NCBI GenBank assembly: GCA_964035575.1
Contig: OZ037902.1
Location: 1 to 64,000 of the forward strand
Length of the DNA: 64,000 nucleotides
Source: Rhynchopus sp. YZ270_cl-10
Taxonomy: Eukaryota; Euglenozoa; Diplonemea; Diplonemida; Diplonemidae
Direction of reading: 5' to 3'
Position numbers and translations under genes: made by a program. Below, piece after piece: positions 53,481 to 63,299 of the stretch. Every line of letters starts with the position of its first letter. The first letter of the stretch is position 1. Below the pieces are notes generated by a model that ran no database searches, was not told the DNA's origin, and saw nothing but the letters and a program-made list of their open reading frames with translations.

Positions 53481-53509
53481 TGTGCAAACGCCTCAGTGAC
53501 GCAGGCACA
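53481..53509. repeat. Intergenic hairpin, TGTG/CACA version
   Basis: TGTGCAAACGCCTCAGTGAC followed by GCAGGCACA. Same loop and inner CCT/AGG as 47231-47259, with the outer stem changed on both sides. Confidence 0.6.
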
Positions 53510-53665
53510 GTATTAAAAGATGAGCATCCTAATCAATGCACACTTTTCAACTAACACCAACCGCACCTTCTCCGCTCTTCTTCTCCGCCACTCACTGGCC
53601 ATTTTGTTATTTTTTTTTTTGCGAATTCAGAATGAATCGAATGACAGAATGCACTGTATGTTCCC

Positions 53666-54725
53666 TTAAGCAGCGTTTGCCCCCATTCTCAGCCGTGGTC
53701 GTACTAAGGAGGTGTTTGCGTCCTTAGGCTTGCATGGAGGGAGGGGTGCTGGCGGTGCGAGGCTGGGGTGGGGGATCTTCTTCGCGCGCGCACCTATACG
53801 GAGCTTTGGTGTGCGTTTGTTGCGCAGCTCTTCAATACGTTGCTTTCTGCTGTACGAGTCGGTCAGCGACGCAGGCCATTGAAGCGCTGTCTTCCCGTTG
53901 ACAGTCGACCTACAGCTTTTGTTCTTCATGTACTCCGAGGCAAACATATCCAAGAACTCCTCGATGTAGACCCGCCCCCTCTTCCGCCCAGGGTCCAAAG
54001 ACTCTATCAGTAGTGTCACCTCGTGGTCGGGCACCTGGTAGCGGTCCAGGCCCGGCATTGCTGCGGTGAACTCGGCGTGGGTCAACCATTCGCCGTTTGC
54101 GGAGTGCGTTTTGAGGTGCGCGCCAAGCTTGCCACGCCGTCCCGAGTGGAAATTTCGGAAGATGCTGGTCATTTGCTCGGCGTCGTTTGAGACTGCAAAG
54201 GGGGGGCCTTGGTATCGGTAGCCGAGGGGTGTGGCGACGGCGCCTGTGGTGGCGCGTTGTATGGTGACGTCCATGATGCCTGCTGCGCAGTAGCGTGTGG
54301 GGTCGATGGAGTCGGAGTGTGTGCGCAGGAAGAGGCGTGACACAGTGACGGTGGTGCCGTCGTCGGAGGCAGCCTCGCACACCCTGCGTACTGCTGCTGT
54401 GTCGCGTGCAGGGTTCAGGGCCAGGGTCGTGACTATCGCACGCACCGTCTCGCCCAGAGGAATGCGCCCTGTGCGTGCGTTGTCCATGCGCTTGAATGTG
54501 CGCCGCAAGTCGCAGCTGTTGTCGTGGATGATCGAGCGCACTGTGTCGAGGGAGTGCGACAGTGCGTCTGGGTGGTTCGGCGCTGCACGCATGGGGGTTG
54601 CGACGGAGCTGCGTTGTGCGTTCTGTAGGGGGGTGGAAAGGGGTGGACATGGGGACAAAAAGCGAAGCATCTCACTGCAAAGACCGGAGGCATACCTCTA
54701 TCGGCGGCAGCTCGGTGGTCGACAT
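53666..54725 (-). CDS. EF-hand-like protein (328 aa, 2 exons)
   Basis: Exon 1 (54696-54725) codes only MSTTELPPIE. A 73-nt intron (GTATG...CTACAG) joins it in phase to exon 2 (53666-54622). Residues near 45-75 form an EF-hand-like helix-loop-helix whose loop DNARTGRIPLGE has acceptable positions 1, 5, 6, 8 and 12. A second, degenerate loop is near SLDPGRKRGRVYIEEF. The C-terminal 80 residues are basic and Pro-rich. The arrangement resembles EF-hand proteins of the ciliary or cytoskeletal type, but calcium binding is doubtful for the second site. The longer read-through start at 54670 is an intronic artefact. Confidence 0.72.
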
Positions 54726-55227
54726 CTTCGCTGCCCACACCTCCCTCCGGTCGGTGGTCTAGTGGCACGTAGGAGAGAAGCACAACGTGGCAAAGAGGTA
54801 CAACGAAGGCTAATGAAATGTGTGTCCCTGTGGGGGTGAGCTACGTTGTGGTGAGATGTGAAGGAGTAATGACAAGGAGGAGGAGGGGGATGAGGGGGGG
54901 GGGGGTAGGTGTCTGTTGTTTTTTGACGTATTTCACTCTCGTCAACTCATTGCTGCGTGGCAGTGTGTTTGCTGGAATGAAGTACTATGATGATACTAAG
55001 CTGGGCTTAGTCGGAAAAAAAATTTTCAGAAGGAAAATATTCAATTTCATTATACTTTCCAAGAAGAGAAAGCACAAAAAGAATATTTCAACACATGCAT
55101 TCAATAAATTGATTGCAAGCAAAAAGAGAGAAAAAAAAGGTGACAGTGTTGGGCTTGAACATCAAGAAAGACATGAGGTCTTTCTGTTGGGGGGGAGAGA
55201 GAAGGGAAAATACTGCCGACAGCATGT

Positions 55228-55442
55228 AACATATCAATATTGCTTTCAAGCACAACCTCGACTGAGACTGTGGAGCCCAATAATATCCTTGGCACCCACC
55301 TGCTGGGTAACCAGGGGATTTTGTAGTAAATGTTGTCCCGAAGCCTTTTGTGCTACAGAAGGAGACGCGGCGAACATCATTGCGTTGACTCTGGGCTGAC
55401 TGTGAGGGCTTACAAAAGCCACGCACAGGCGGGGGTGCATAA
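55228..55442 (+). repeat. About 215-bp direct repeat, copy 1
   Basis: AACATATCAATATTGCTTTC ... AGGCGGGGGTGCATA, repeated at 55755-55970 with about 95 percent identity by eye. Shorter diverged relatives of the TGTTGTCCCGAAGCCTTTTG core lie near 31709-31745 and 28137-28170. It contains short inverted repeats (GGCTTACAAAAGCC) and may be a structured RNA gene or an unclassified SINE. Confidence 0.75.
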
Positions 55443-55754
55443 AATGATAGGTAGCACAGTGCTATGACGCAGATTTTCAAAGTAAAAAAAAGAAACCTCG
55501 ACTCTCACAGTCGCCAACTGATCTTGATTCGACTAGAAAAGGGGGGAAGATTATTTTCGTTGAACGCAGCCAAAAAAACAGTGTATAAGATCTGAATTTT
55601 GGCGCAACATGGATGTGCCTCTCGTGCTCACACATTTACAAGAAAGTAGAAATAAAGAAAGTGAAGTTGATAGTGCAAACTCCTCTGGGCAGGTACACGG
55701 GGGGGAAAAAACGCGTACCCACATATGCTTTCAAACACACACACACATCAGAAC

Positions 55755-55970
55755 ATATCAGTATTGCTTTCAATCACGTACCTCGACTGAGATTACGCGG
55801 AGCCCAATAATATCCTTGGCACCCACCTGCTGGGTAACCAGGGATTTTGTAGTAAATGTTGTCCCGAAGCCTTTTGTGCTACAGAAGGAGACGCGGCGAA
55901 CATCATTGCGTTGACTCTGGGCTGACTGTGAGGGCTTACAAAAGCCACGCACAGGCGGGGGTGCATATGA
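55755..55970 (+). repeat. About 215-bp direct repeat, copy 2
   Basis: Second copy of the repeat at 55228-55442, about 530 bp downstream. It differs by a few substitutions and a lost G in ACCAGGGGATTTTG. Confidence 0.75.
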
Positions 55971-56336
55971 TGATATGGGGATGGTGTGCAGTTGGGCGCA
56001 GGAAATGTGGTATCAAAAATATCAAACGTACGAAAAAAAGTCTCTTGAAAAAAAAGAGGGGGAGAAAGTTTGAAAGTTTGAAAGATGAAAAATGACACAA
56101 AAGAAAGATCCACGTGCATACACATCTAAACAATCAAACAAACAATAAATGGAGGGAAATATGGAAGGATTGAAAAAAAGGGTTTGTTTTTGAGGACAAA
56201 AAATAGAATAGAATAGAACAAATTCATGCACTTCTTATTTTAGCAAAACAGTAATAGAAGACATAAGAAGAAGTTGAAAGAAACATGGATACGCCTCACG
56301 TGTCTCACGTACAAAAAAAATAATCACACACTAGGC

Positions 56337-58847
56337 TCAAGGCTTCACAAGGTGAAGGAAGTGGTTGTTGACCTCAAGTGACTCAGAAGGAACCCCGTGC
56401 TCGTTCACAACAAACAGCAGGTAGTACCCTGGGACGAGCCTCTTGTCGGCGTCAGTCGGGAAGGTGACGGTGATATCGCGGCTGTTTATGGGCTGGTCGT
56501 ACGGCAAGACCACTGCAGTCTGCCCGTTGTTGTGGCTGTGGGTCACCGTTCCGAGGCTGATGATACGGACGGTATCGATCTTCTGGTACGTCTCGAGGGT
56601 AACTGTGTACGTGGCCCCGTAGGCGGGCGAAGCCGTGGCTTGCAACAGCACTGGTCTGGCTGCTGCTGTGGGGGTGTCCAGGTCGCCCTTTCTGCTCGCT
56701 TCATCCATTCCGTGCGTGTACAGGTAGCCCGGCGAGAACACCTCGGAGTCTCTCTTAGGGGTATCGCCTGGGAGTCCTCCTCCGGCGACCAGGACAGTGC
56801 CGTCCCCAAGCAGCATCGCTGTGGAGTGGTACAGACGCGGCTTGTGGATACGCGCTGCAGTCCGCCACGAACCCAATCCGTCGTCGGTTGGCGGCGTCCA
56901 GATCTCCACCTCCGCAACCCAGTCCCCCAAGGCATCCGAGTTGCACTGACGCGTCCCCCCCACGACAGCCACCTCCCCGGTGGGGAGCACCACAGCCGTC
57001 CCCCAGTGTCTGCCGTGTGTCATGTCTGCCGCATCTGTCACCTTCACAGTCCCGCCGTCCTCGCTGCTGTAGGTCAGGATTTTCGCCGTCGTTGCTCCTG
57101 CAATCCCATTACTTTCTGCTGGACAGTCGCCGTCGTGTTTCTGCCCGCCCCCGACAATGAGCACCTTCCCGGGTGAGTACATCACAGATGTGCACGACGA
57201 CCCCGCATAGTAGCCAAGGTCCACATTATCTTTCAGAAACGTCCCTGCAGCCGCCGTGTTGAACACCCACGCCTTGCTTCCGGAGGCTCCAAACACAACG
57301 CCCTCAGTTCCATTTGCCGCGTACCCCCTGGGGTACCACCATTCGAAGTCTACCGCGGCAGTGGCACTCCCAAATGCACCCTGCAGCGACGCGTCAGCGC
57401 TCCCGTCAAGCTTTGACCACGTGTCCGTCACCCCGTCGTACAGCTCTGGGGTGTACGAGACCTTCGTCGTCAAGTCCGAACCGTAGTCCGGGAAGCCCGG
57501 CGCCCCACCCAACGACAACATCTTCCCGTTGTGCAGCACCACCAGTGTTGAGTACCACCTCTGGTACGCCACTGTGTTCTTCAGTTCCGTAAGGGAGTCA
57601 TCTGCGTAGTTAAACCAGCTCATCGCACGCTCCCCACCAAAAGACCCCCCCAGCACCATCAGCTGCCCTCCATGGTACGCCAGCGACCCGCAGAACGAGT
57701 TCATCAGGAACTTCCCGCCGAGCAGAGAAAACTTGTTTGTCCCCTTGTCCCAGATCGTCATGTCCCCTCCGTCCAGTGTGCTACCTACAAAAGGCGACCC
57801 AAAGGCAAGCACGCGTTTGTCAGGGAGCAGTGCCAAGTGGATCGCCACCAGCCCAAAGAACTGCGTCGGCCCAACCACACCCTCGGGCTCCTCCGTCATG
57901 ACGTCCCACGTCGAGTCCTCTACTTCTATGGCAACTACCTTCTGCGACAGGACCACGTTTTGGCTCTGATGGCGCATGTACATCGGCGTGATAGGCGGTG
58001 CGTCTCCCGTCGCACGGAACAAGTACGCCCTCTTTCTCGTGTCGCTCTGCTCTGCCACCCACGACGCTGCGTCTTTCTCCGCATCGGTCGTCAAACCTGT
58101 CACGGTCTGCACCGAGCAGACCCCCTGTGTGCACACATACGCAAGGTATGTGTCCGTCGCAACCCGCAGGCTCACTGTCCTCACATCGCCGGACAGCCCG
58201 TCCTCCACCACGTACTTCTGTGCTTCAGCAAATGCTCCACCTCCGATGGTGATGCTGCCACCGACTATGTTCTGCTGGTATGTCTCGTAGTTGGCAGTCG
58301 TCGCCTTCAATGCAATCGTCTTCCCCTTGTACTGTGCCTTGAACACAACCTCTACCCGCCAGGGCAGCACATCACCATCGGGAACCGTGAGCTCTGTTTC
58401 AGCTGACGTGTACCCGATCCGGTAGTCGAAGGCAAGGAACGCCCTGAACGAGTACAGTGACTCCTTGCTCTCGGCTAGGGAGGCAGCGTGGCCCTCAAAC
58501 GTTGCGTCCTGCAGCGGGACCGCGTGCCCGTTCCCATTGTTCCAGTCCTTGTCGTCCTGGTCCAAAAAAAACGTACTTTCCGCATGACGCAGGTAAGTGC
58601 CTGGGTACTTCACAGACTCGAAGCTCACACCCCGCCCTGACAACCCTTCGATAACAAGAAACTCTGCGATGTCAGCAGTCTCTGGAGTCAGGGACACCTT
58701 ATGTGCGTAGGGTTTAGTGGTGTCTGTCTGGGGCACTATACGCATGTAGTTGCCTTGGTTCGGTGTCTTCAAGCGAACTGTGCGCGTCACGTACTCCTCT
58801 TTGAAAGCACCCGCTGCAAGCAGCACTGGTACCAGTGCAGACAACAT
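56337..58847 (-). CDS. Secreted copper-radical oxidase (galactose/glyoxal oxidase family, 836 aa)
   Basis: Family members oxidise primary alcohols or aldehydes and release hydrogen peroxide, using copper and a Cys-Tyr cofactor. ATG at 58847 gives a signal peptide (MLSALVPVLLAAGAF). Residues 20-330 look like two beta-trefoil carbohydrate-binding regions (VSFESVKYPGTYLRH resembles AbfB domains; ...TYLAYV and MYMRHQSQNVVLSQ follow). The Kelch propeller follows, with FCGSLAYHGG (cofactor Cys near 385), QRWYSTLVVL (cofactor Tyr near 430), RLYHSTAML (axial Tyr and His near 673) and THSHNNGQ (second His near 771). The C-terminal immunoglobulin-like domain ends PGYYLLFVVNEHGVPSES. All key residues are present. 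Single exon, no anchor at the end. Confidence 0.9.
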   Translation of the reverse strand: MLSALVPVLLAAGAFKEEYVTRTVRLKTPNQGNYMRIVPQTDTTKPYAHKVSLTPETADIAEFLVIEGLSGRGVSFESVKYPGTYLRHAESTFFLDQDDKDWNNGNGHAVPLQDATFEGHAASLAESKESLYSFRAFLAFDYRIGYTSAETELTVPDGDVLPWRVEVVFKAQYKGKTIALKATTANYETYQQNIVGGSITIGGGAFAEAQKYVVEDGLSGDVRTVSLRVATDTYLAYVCTQGVCSVQTVTGLTTDAEKDAASWVAEQSDTRKRAYLFRATGDAPPITPMYMRHQSQNVVLSQKVVAIEVEDSTWDVMTEEPEGVVGPTQFFGLVAIHLALLPDKRVLAFGSPFVGSTLDGGDMTIWDKGTNKFSLLGGKFLMNSFCGSLAYHGGQLMVLGGSFGGERAMSWFNYADDSLTELKNTVAYQRWYSTLVVLHNGKMLSLGGAPGFPDYGSDLTTKVSYTPELYDGVTDTWSKLDGSADASLQGAFGSATAAVDFEWWYPRGYAANGTEGVVFGASGSKAWVFNTAAAGTFLKDNVDLGYYAGSSCTSVMYSPGKVLIVGGGQKHDGDCPAESNGIAGATTAKILTYSSEDGGTVKVTDAADMTHGRHWGTAVVLPTGEVAVVGGTRQCNSDALGDWVAEVEIWTPPTDDGLGSWRTAARIHKPRLYHSTAMLLGDGTVLVAGGGLPGDTPKRDSEVFSPGYLYTHGMDEASRKGDLDTPTAAARPVLLQATASPAYGATYTVTLETYQKIDTVRIISLGTVTHSHNNGQTAVVLPYDQPINSRDITVTFPTDADKRLVPGYYLLFVVNEHGVPSESLEVNNHFLHLVKP

Positions 58848-60767
58848 TACTCGGTGACCTCTTGGTAGTTTTAAAAAGGTATGAAAGGAATACAAAACCT
58901 GCAAGGGATGGTGTGGTGTCATTGATTTATGGCAATGGTGTGTAGCAGGTGCAAGGCTGCGTGGTGCAGGCACACTGTCGGAGAAGTGTCACTTAGGTCA
59001 ACCATGTACCCTACCCGAGGAAAGCTGAGGCACGATTATGGCCCATACACGACAAATAAAGGAACGATACACATAAGGAAGGAACGCCCACCGTTCGTTC
59101 ACATTTCTCGTTTGCGGTAAATAAAAAACTCCCCTTTTTTAATTCATGCTTTGCAAACAAACGACGCTAAATTCTTTCTTGCAATAGTTGTGCAAAACTC
59201 ATTGTATCCACTTTGGTCAATAAACGCAGCTTTGGAGGCTTGGAGGGGATTTGTCTTTGTGCGAAAAGAATAGAATATTTCCTTTTTTGTAAAGGGCAAA
59301 AGGGTGCAAACGTTCCCCTGATCTGGAGAGAAAAGACCCTGTGTGGAAGGGGAACAAACACAAAACGCAAGAACGAGAACCCGCACAGCAGAGATGTGGA
59401 AGGGACTACGTCACTTTGTAGGATCGACAATCACACTGCTGCGAGAGAACGGGTTTTGTACACAAAAATGTCGTCCAGAAGGCAAAAAAGGAAAACCATA
59501 GATTTTCTGTATATATTTTTTTGATAATCTGTTGGTTTAGCAGGTCTTTCACTAAATACGGAGATCTCAAGAAAAGGTCTCAGTTTTTGTTACTCGAGAA
59601 CACATGGACTACCAGTGTCCCTTTCACACAAAAAAAGTGAAGTTGATGCAAAGAAGAAGAGTAACGCTGATTGGGTAAAAGGGAAAGAAAAGGTTTCTTC
59701 GTTGATTGCTCAATTACCCCCTGTTGGAGAGAGGGTGGTTGCCGACCATATCTGAGGAAACTATTTCTCCTTTTAAGGTACGCTTGTAGGTATACGAATA
59801 AAAAGTACCGTCACAACAGTGGTGTCTACTACTGGGGTGCTTTTATGTTTCCTTTCCTTCAAATACTACATAACGCTTTTGGCTTTCGGGAGACACACAA
59901 GGTGCCAGGTTCTATGATATGCGTCGCCCTGTTTGTCATGTTATTTCCCGTGCAATGCATGGGGGCAACGTTTCGCACTAAACTACGGAAAGCTTTTTGA
60001 AAAGAAAAAAATTAGCGAACACACAAAACCAGCGTGGAAAAAAAAAAGAAGAGAAAAATATGTTTGTTCTTCTCTGAAAGTGGGTTACGTTGTGGATACG
60101 GGCGGAGAAATCTGTTTGATAAAAGAAACGCGGGCTTTTTGTTTTATCTTGTTCAGAAGAAAAGTTGAAAGACGAACATGCCTCGCGTGTATACACATCT
60201 AGAAATCACCTCCTGCTGGTTAGGAGTGGTGAGTGGAAACAAAGGTGGTTGTGTGGTAACCTAAAATCCAAAAATAAAGTAGCCTCCCTCCAGGAAACAA
60301 AAAAAACGTTGCGTTTTAGCGTCCTTAAAGACGCCGTAGTGTCTGCAACCGACCACGCCATTGTGCGGGAAGAGCACCGCAACAAAAACACCTATTAATA
60401 TACACACATTGTGCACACATCTCAGTACAAAAAAGCAGATTCTATATTTTCTTATACAGACAGTCCCCCCTCCTTTGAAAAATTTTAACATACAAAACCA
60501 CATGCAGTGTGTGATGTGTGTGGTATACACAATCAATTGTTTTTTTTTTGAAATCTGTACACACAACACAACACACAAAAGATGGGGGCCGCGAACAAAC
60601 AAAACGCGGGCGATTGTGCAGGCCACTTCAATGACCATATTTTTTTTCGGAATGAAGAAAAACATGAAAAGTCTAAGCCTCATGCTTAGCCACCTCTCTC
60701 TTCACCTCATCAAATCAACGCCTCTCCAGCCTGAAAGGCACCCAACCACACTCATTCCTGACACCGT
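58848..60767. other. 1.9-kb AT-rich spacer without gene
   Basis: No convincing ORF. GTGAAGTTGATGCAAAG near 59635 and hairpin-family copies near 60166-60205, 60405-60430 and 60673-60689 are present. Confidence 0.6.
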
Positions 60768-61805
60768 TCACACAGACCCATACACACTGCGTCTGTCGCT
60801 TGAGCGAGGCAGGAGCGGTAGCAGATCGTCATCAGCCATCAAGGAGGGCGAAGTATTCACACGGCAGGCCACTTGGTACTCCTGTTGGGGGGAATTTGGG
60901 AATTTTTGTTTTTGTTCCATTTTTTCTCATACCATTTCCCTTTGCGAGCTCTTTGCGCTGTGTATCACGAAGACCACAAACCCAACGAACCCGATCACCA
61001 CCGCCCACACACCGACAGTAAAGAAGGTGCAAAAGCCTGGAAAGCGACTCCCCACCTCCGCACACCAGCAGGCCCGCTGCTCACACCCCCACGACCCACA
61101 CAACGCATCCCACTGCGGCGGCAGGGGAGGCTGTGCCTTCGGGTGCAACGCTGTGGCGACTGCTATCGCCTCTGCCAGCTTATAGTAGCAGAGGCTTGCC
61201 TGCTGCAGATCGGGACAGCCATGCGGTGCCAGCGGGTTTGCGTCCAAAAACCGAATACATTGAGACGTTGCGGAGAGGATCAACTCCGCTGATGTCTCCA
61301 ACTGTGTTTGCTGCTTTCTCTCTAACGCTGCGATCGCCTTTAGCAACTCTGAGTTTTCTGCCGCCCTTTGTGCCAACCCCGCCGCCTGAAAGGACCCCGC
61401 CATCTCCACCAACGCCCTGCTTTGATTCCCCACAGCGTCATCCCCCGCCATCCTCTGCGCCTCCAGCTGATACACCCTCGCCTCTACCGCCTCCTTCTCC
61501 GCAACCCCTGCCTCTCTCTCCGCCTCCACCGCCTTCTCCCCCATCCGATCTGCGACACCAAGACTCCCTAATGCCCACCCCTGCGCAAGGTACACTACTC
61601 CAACCAAATCCCCAAGACCTACCGCGGCTATGCTTGGGAGCATAGCATATCGTGTAGGTGAAGGAGGGACAGGAGGTACAGAAGGTGAAGATGCTGAAGG
61701 CAATCCAGAAAAACCACGAAGCGAAGGGAGGGAGGACGTCGCGGTGAAGGGGAGGGTGGAGAGGAGGAGGAGGAGGAGGAGGAGGAAGGGGGTGTGTCGT
61801 GTCAT
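60768..61805 (-). CDS. Type I membrane protein of unknown function (328 aa, 2 exons)
   Basis: Exon 1 is 60933-61805 and exon 2 is 60768-60881, joined in phase across a 51-nt intron (GTATGAGA...CCAACAG). Signal peptide with a Leu run (residues 6-16), Pro/Ser-rich stretch, a hydrophobic Gly/Ala/Val segment near 55-75 and an Ala/Glu-rich helical region about 85-175. Next comes a Cys-rich luminal part with about eight Cys (SQCIRFLDANPL, CPDLQQASLCYY, CGSWGCEQRACWCAEVG). A transmembrane helix follows near 265-285 (VWAVVIGFVGFVVFVI), then a cytoplasmic tail of about 45 residues, most of it from exon 2, ending RSSDRRSVYGSV. No family recognised. Confidence 0.7.
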
Positions 61806-62227
61806 GGAGATGGCCTACCGTCACCTTGTAGGCGAGGCAGAAGGTGGAGGAGAAGTAGAAAGAAGGGTGGAGATAGAGGGCGTAGTTAGGGGGAATACTT
61901 AAGAAAACGCAAGTGATCTTTTTGTCAGATTAGAGAGAAGAAATAGAGAGACGTTGAACGGGTCTTGCGTGGGTAAAAGGGGGGGGAAAGGGGGAAGGGG
62001 AGGAGGGGAGGAGGGGAGAGGCGGTTATAAAAATAGTGCTCCAGAGAGGGCTGTGTTTGAAAATGTTGTTTTTTTTTTGTGTAATATCTGTTTTGGAGGT
62101 GTATGTGTGTTGTGGGGTGGTATGTATCCAAGGGGTTGCGGGGTTAAGTGAAGACTTAGCGAAGAGGGGAAGTCAGCTGGATGACGACCTGAAGAAGTTG
62201 GTGTTGAAGTCGCAGCAGAGTGGGTAG
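61806..62227 (+). other. Spacer with a small plus-strand coding-like end
   Basis: Mostly purine-rich. Hairpin-prefix-like GTTGAACGGGTCTTGCG near 61952. Positions 62134-62227 on the plus strand encode a helical SEDLAKRGSQLDDDLKKLVL stretch ending in a TAG, immediately before the dispersed repeat. It may be the last exon or last codons of an element or gene fragment, with no visible start. Confidence 0.35.
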
Positions 62228-62237
62228 GAGTGCTGGG

Positions 62238-62452
62238 TTCAACAGTATAAAAAAAAATTATCACAACAGAAAACCTTTCTTTCGTTTACTGCAGCTCTTC
62301 TTTTGTTACTCTGGGCAAGACAACATATGAAGCAAACATAAAACTCATAACAAAAAAAGAGGAAAAAAGACCTGAAACCCACATCATTTTATCCCCACAA
62401 CCTTCCTTCACCCACCGTAGCATCCTGTTTTACCCTCTTTCACTGCCCCCTG
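62238..62452 (+). repeat. Dispersed repeat, copy 2 (about 215 bp)
   Basis: Same sequence as 24212-24424, apart from a few substitutions and an expanded A run after CAGTATA. Ends at the same GCCCCCTG. Confidence 0.8.
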
Positions 62453-63299
62453 TAGAAATTGTACTTCGACCTCCGCAAACCGCTGAATTAAATATTGCAT
62501 TCGTGTGAACTAAGATTCATATTTCACTCTCAGTCATGAGGGTGGTGCCTCTGGGGTGGACTTTCGCACCGCATTAGAAACTTACCGCAAACCCCTGTCT
62601 CATTACCCTGCACACCCATTCGTAAGTTGGAAACCGCTTCCCCCGACGGGACAAGGTCCGTTAGTCACACCATCCATCAGGAAGAACATGAGGCGGTCCA
62701 GAATCTCTTTGTGTATTTGCTTCTGTACATCCTGAATTTGAAATTTACGGCAATCTCCGACATCATGTTGCTGACTTGCTGATTTTTGCTGTGTGAACTT
62801 TACCTGCATACCCCTCCTTTGTTTCTTTCATTGGAAATTAGAATAGACCCTTCTTTGTGCACAGCACTGCAGTGCTCGTTATCTGTGAAACTGTGTCGGT
62901 TTTATTGAGGGAATACTCACCTAGCCCCAACTTGTTCATTATCTCCTCACCCTGTCCCTTTCCACCCTTTTTCCACCTCTTCCCTTTCCATACCGTAACA
63001 TACGCGAATTCAGATATTCTGTCTAAATTTGTTGTTCTTTTGTTGCTTTCCTGACTTCATTACTTGTCTTTCTCCTCCCGCCTTCTTACGTGGCACTTTG
63101 TGTTGTTGTCCCGCCCACCATCCCCGTAGGCCAGGTGCTTCATCCGAACGCGCCCCCTCTACCCCTTCATAAGTTAACAAAAGAGAACCTCTCCCACCAT
63201 TTGTTGTTATTGTTCATCCCTTTCCTTCCATCATATCCATCCTCCCAACACTTTACACACCACAACAGGCTGGAGAGAATACTCTCCACCTTTACCATT
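62453..63299. other. Spacer, gene status unclear
   Basis: On the minus strand, 62603-62809 encodes a 68-codon frame with a helical, protein-like core (QIHKEILDRLMFFLMDG) but no recognised family and no clear exon links. The rest is pyrimidine-rich non-coding DNA. Confidence 0.35.

Larger units (their letters stand above)
54726..56336. other. Spacer with a tandem-spaced duplication and hairpins
   Basis: No gene accepted. It contains the direct duplication 55228-55442 / 55755-55970, the ACTAAG/CTTAGT hairpin (54995-55011) and hairpin-family copies near 55603, 55668, 56093 and 56276. Confidence 0.6.

Noticed and set aside
54623-54670. Alternative start MLRFLSPCPP for the EF-hand-like protein
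   Set aside because: It lies inside a 73-nt GTATG...CTACAG intron; splicing to the MSTTELPPIE exon is in phase.
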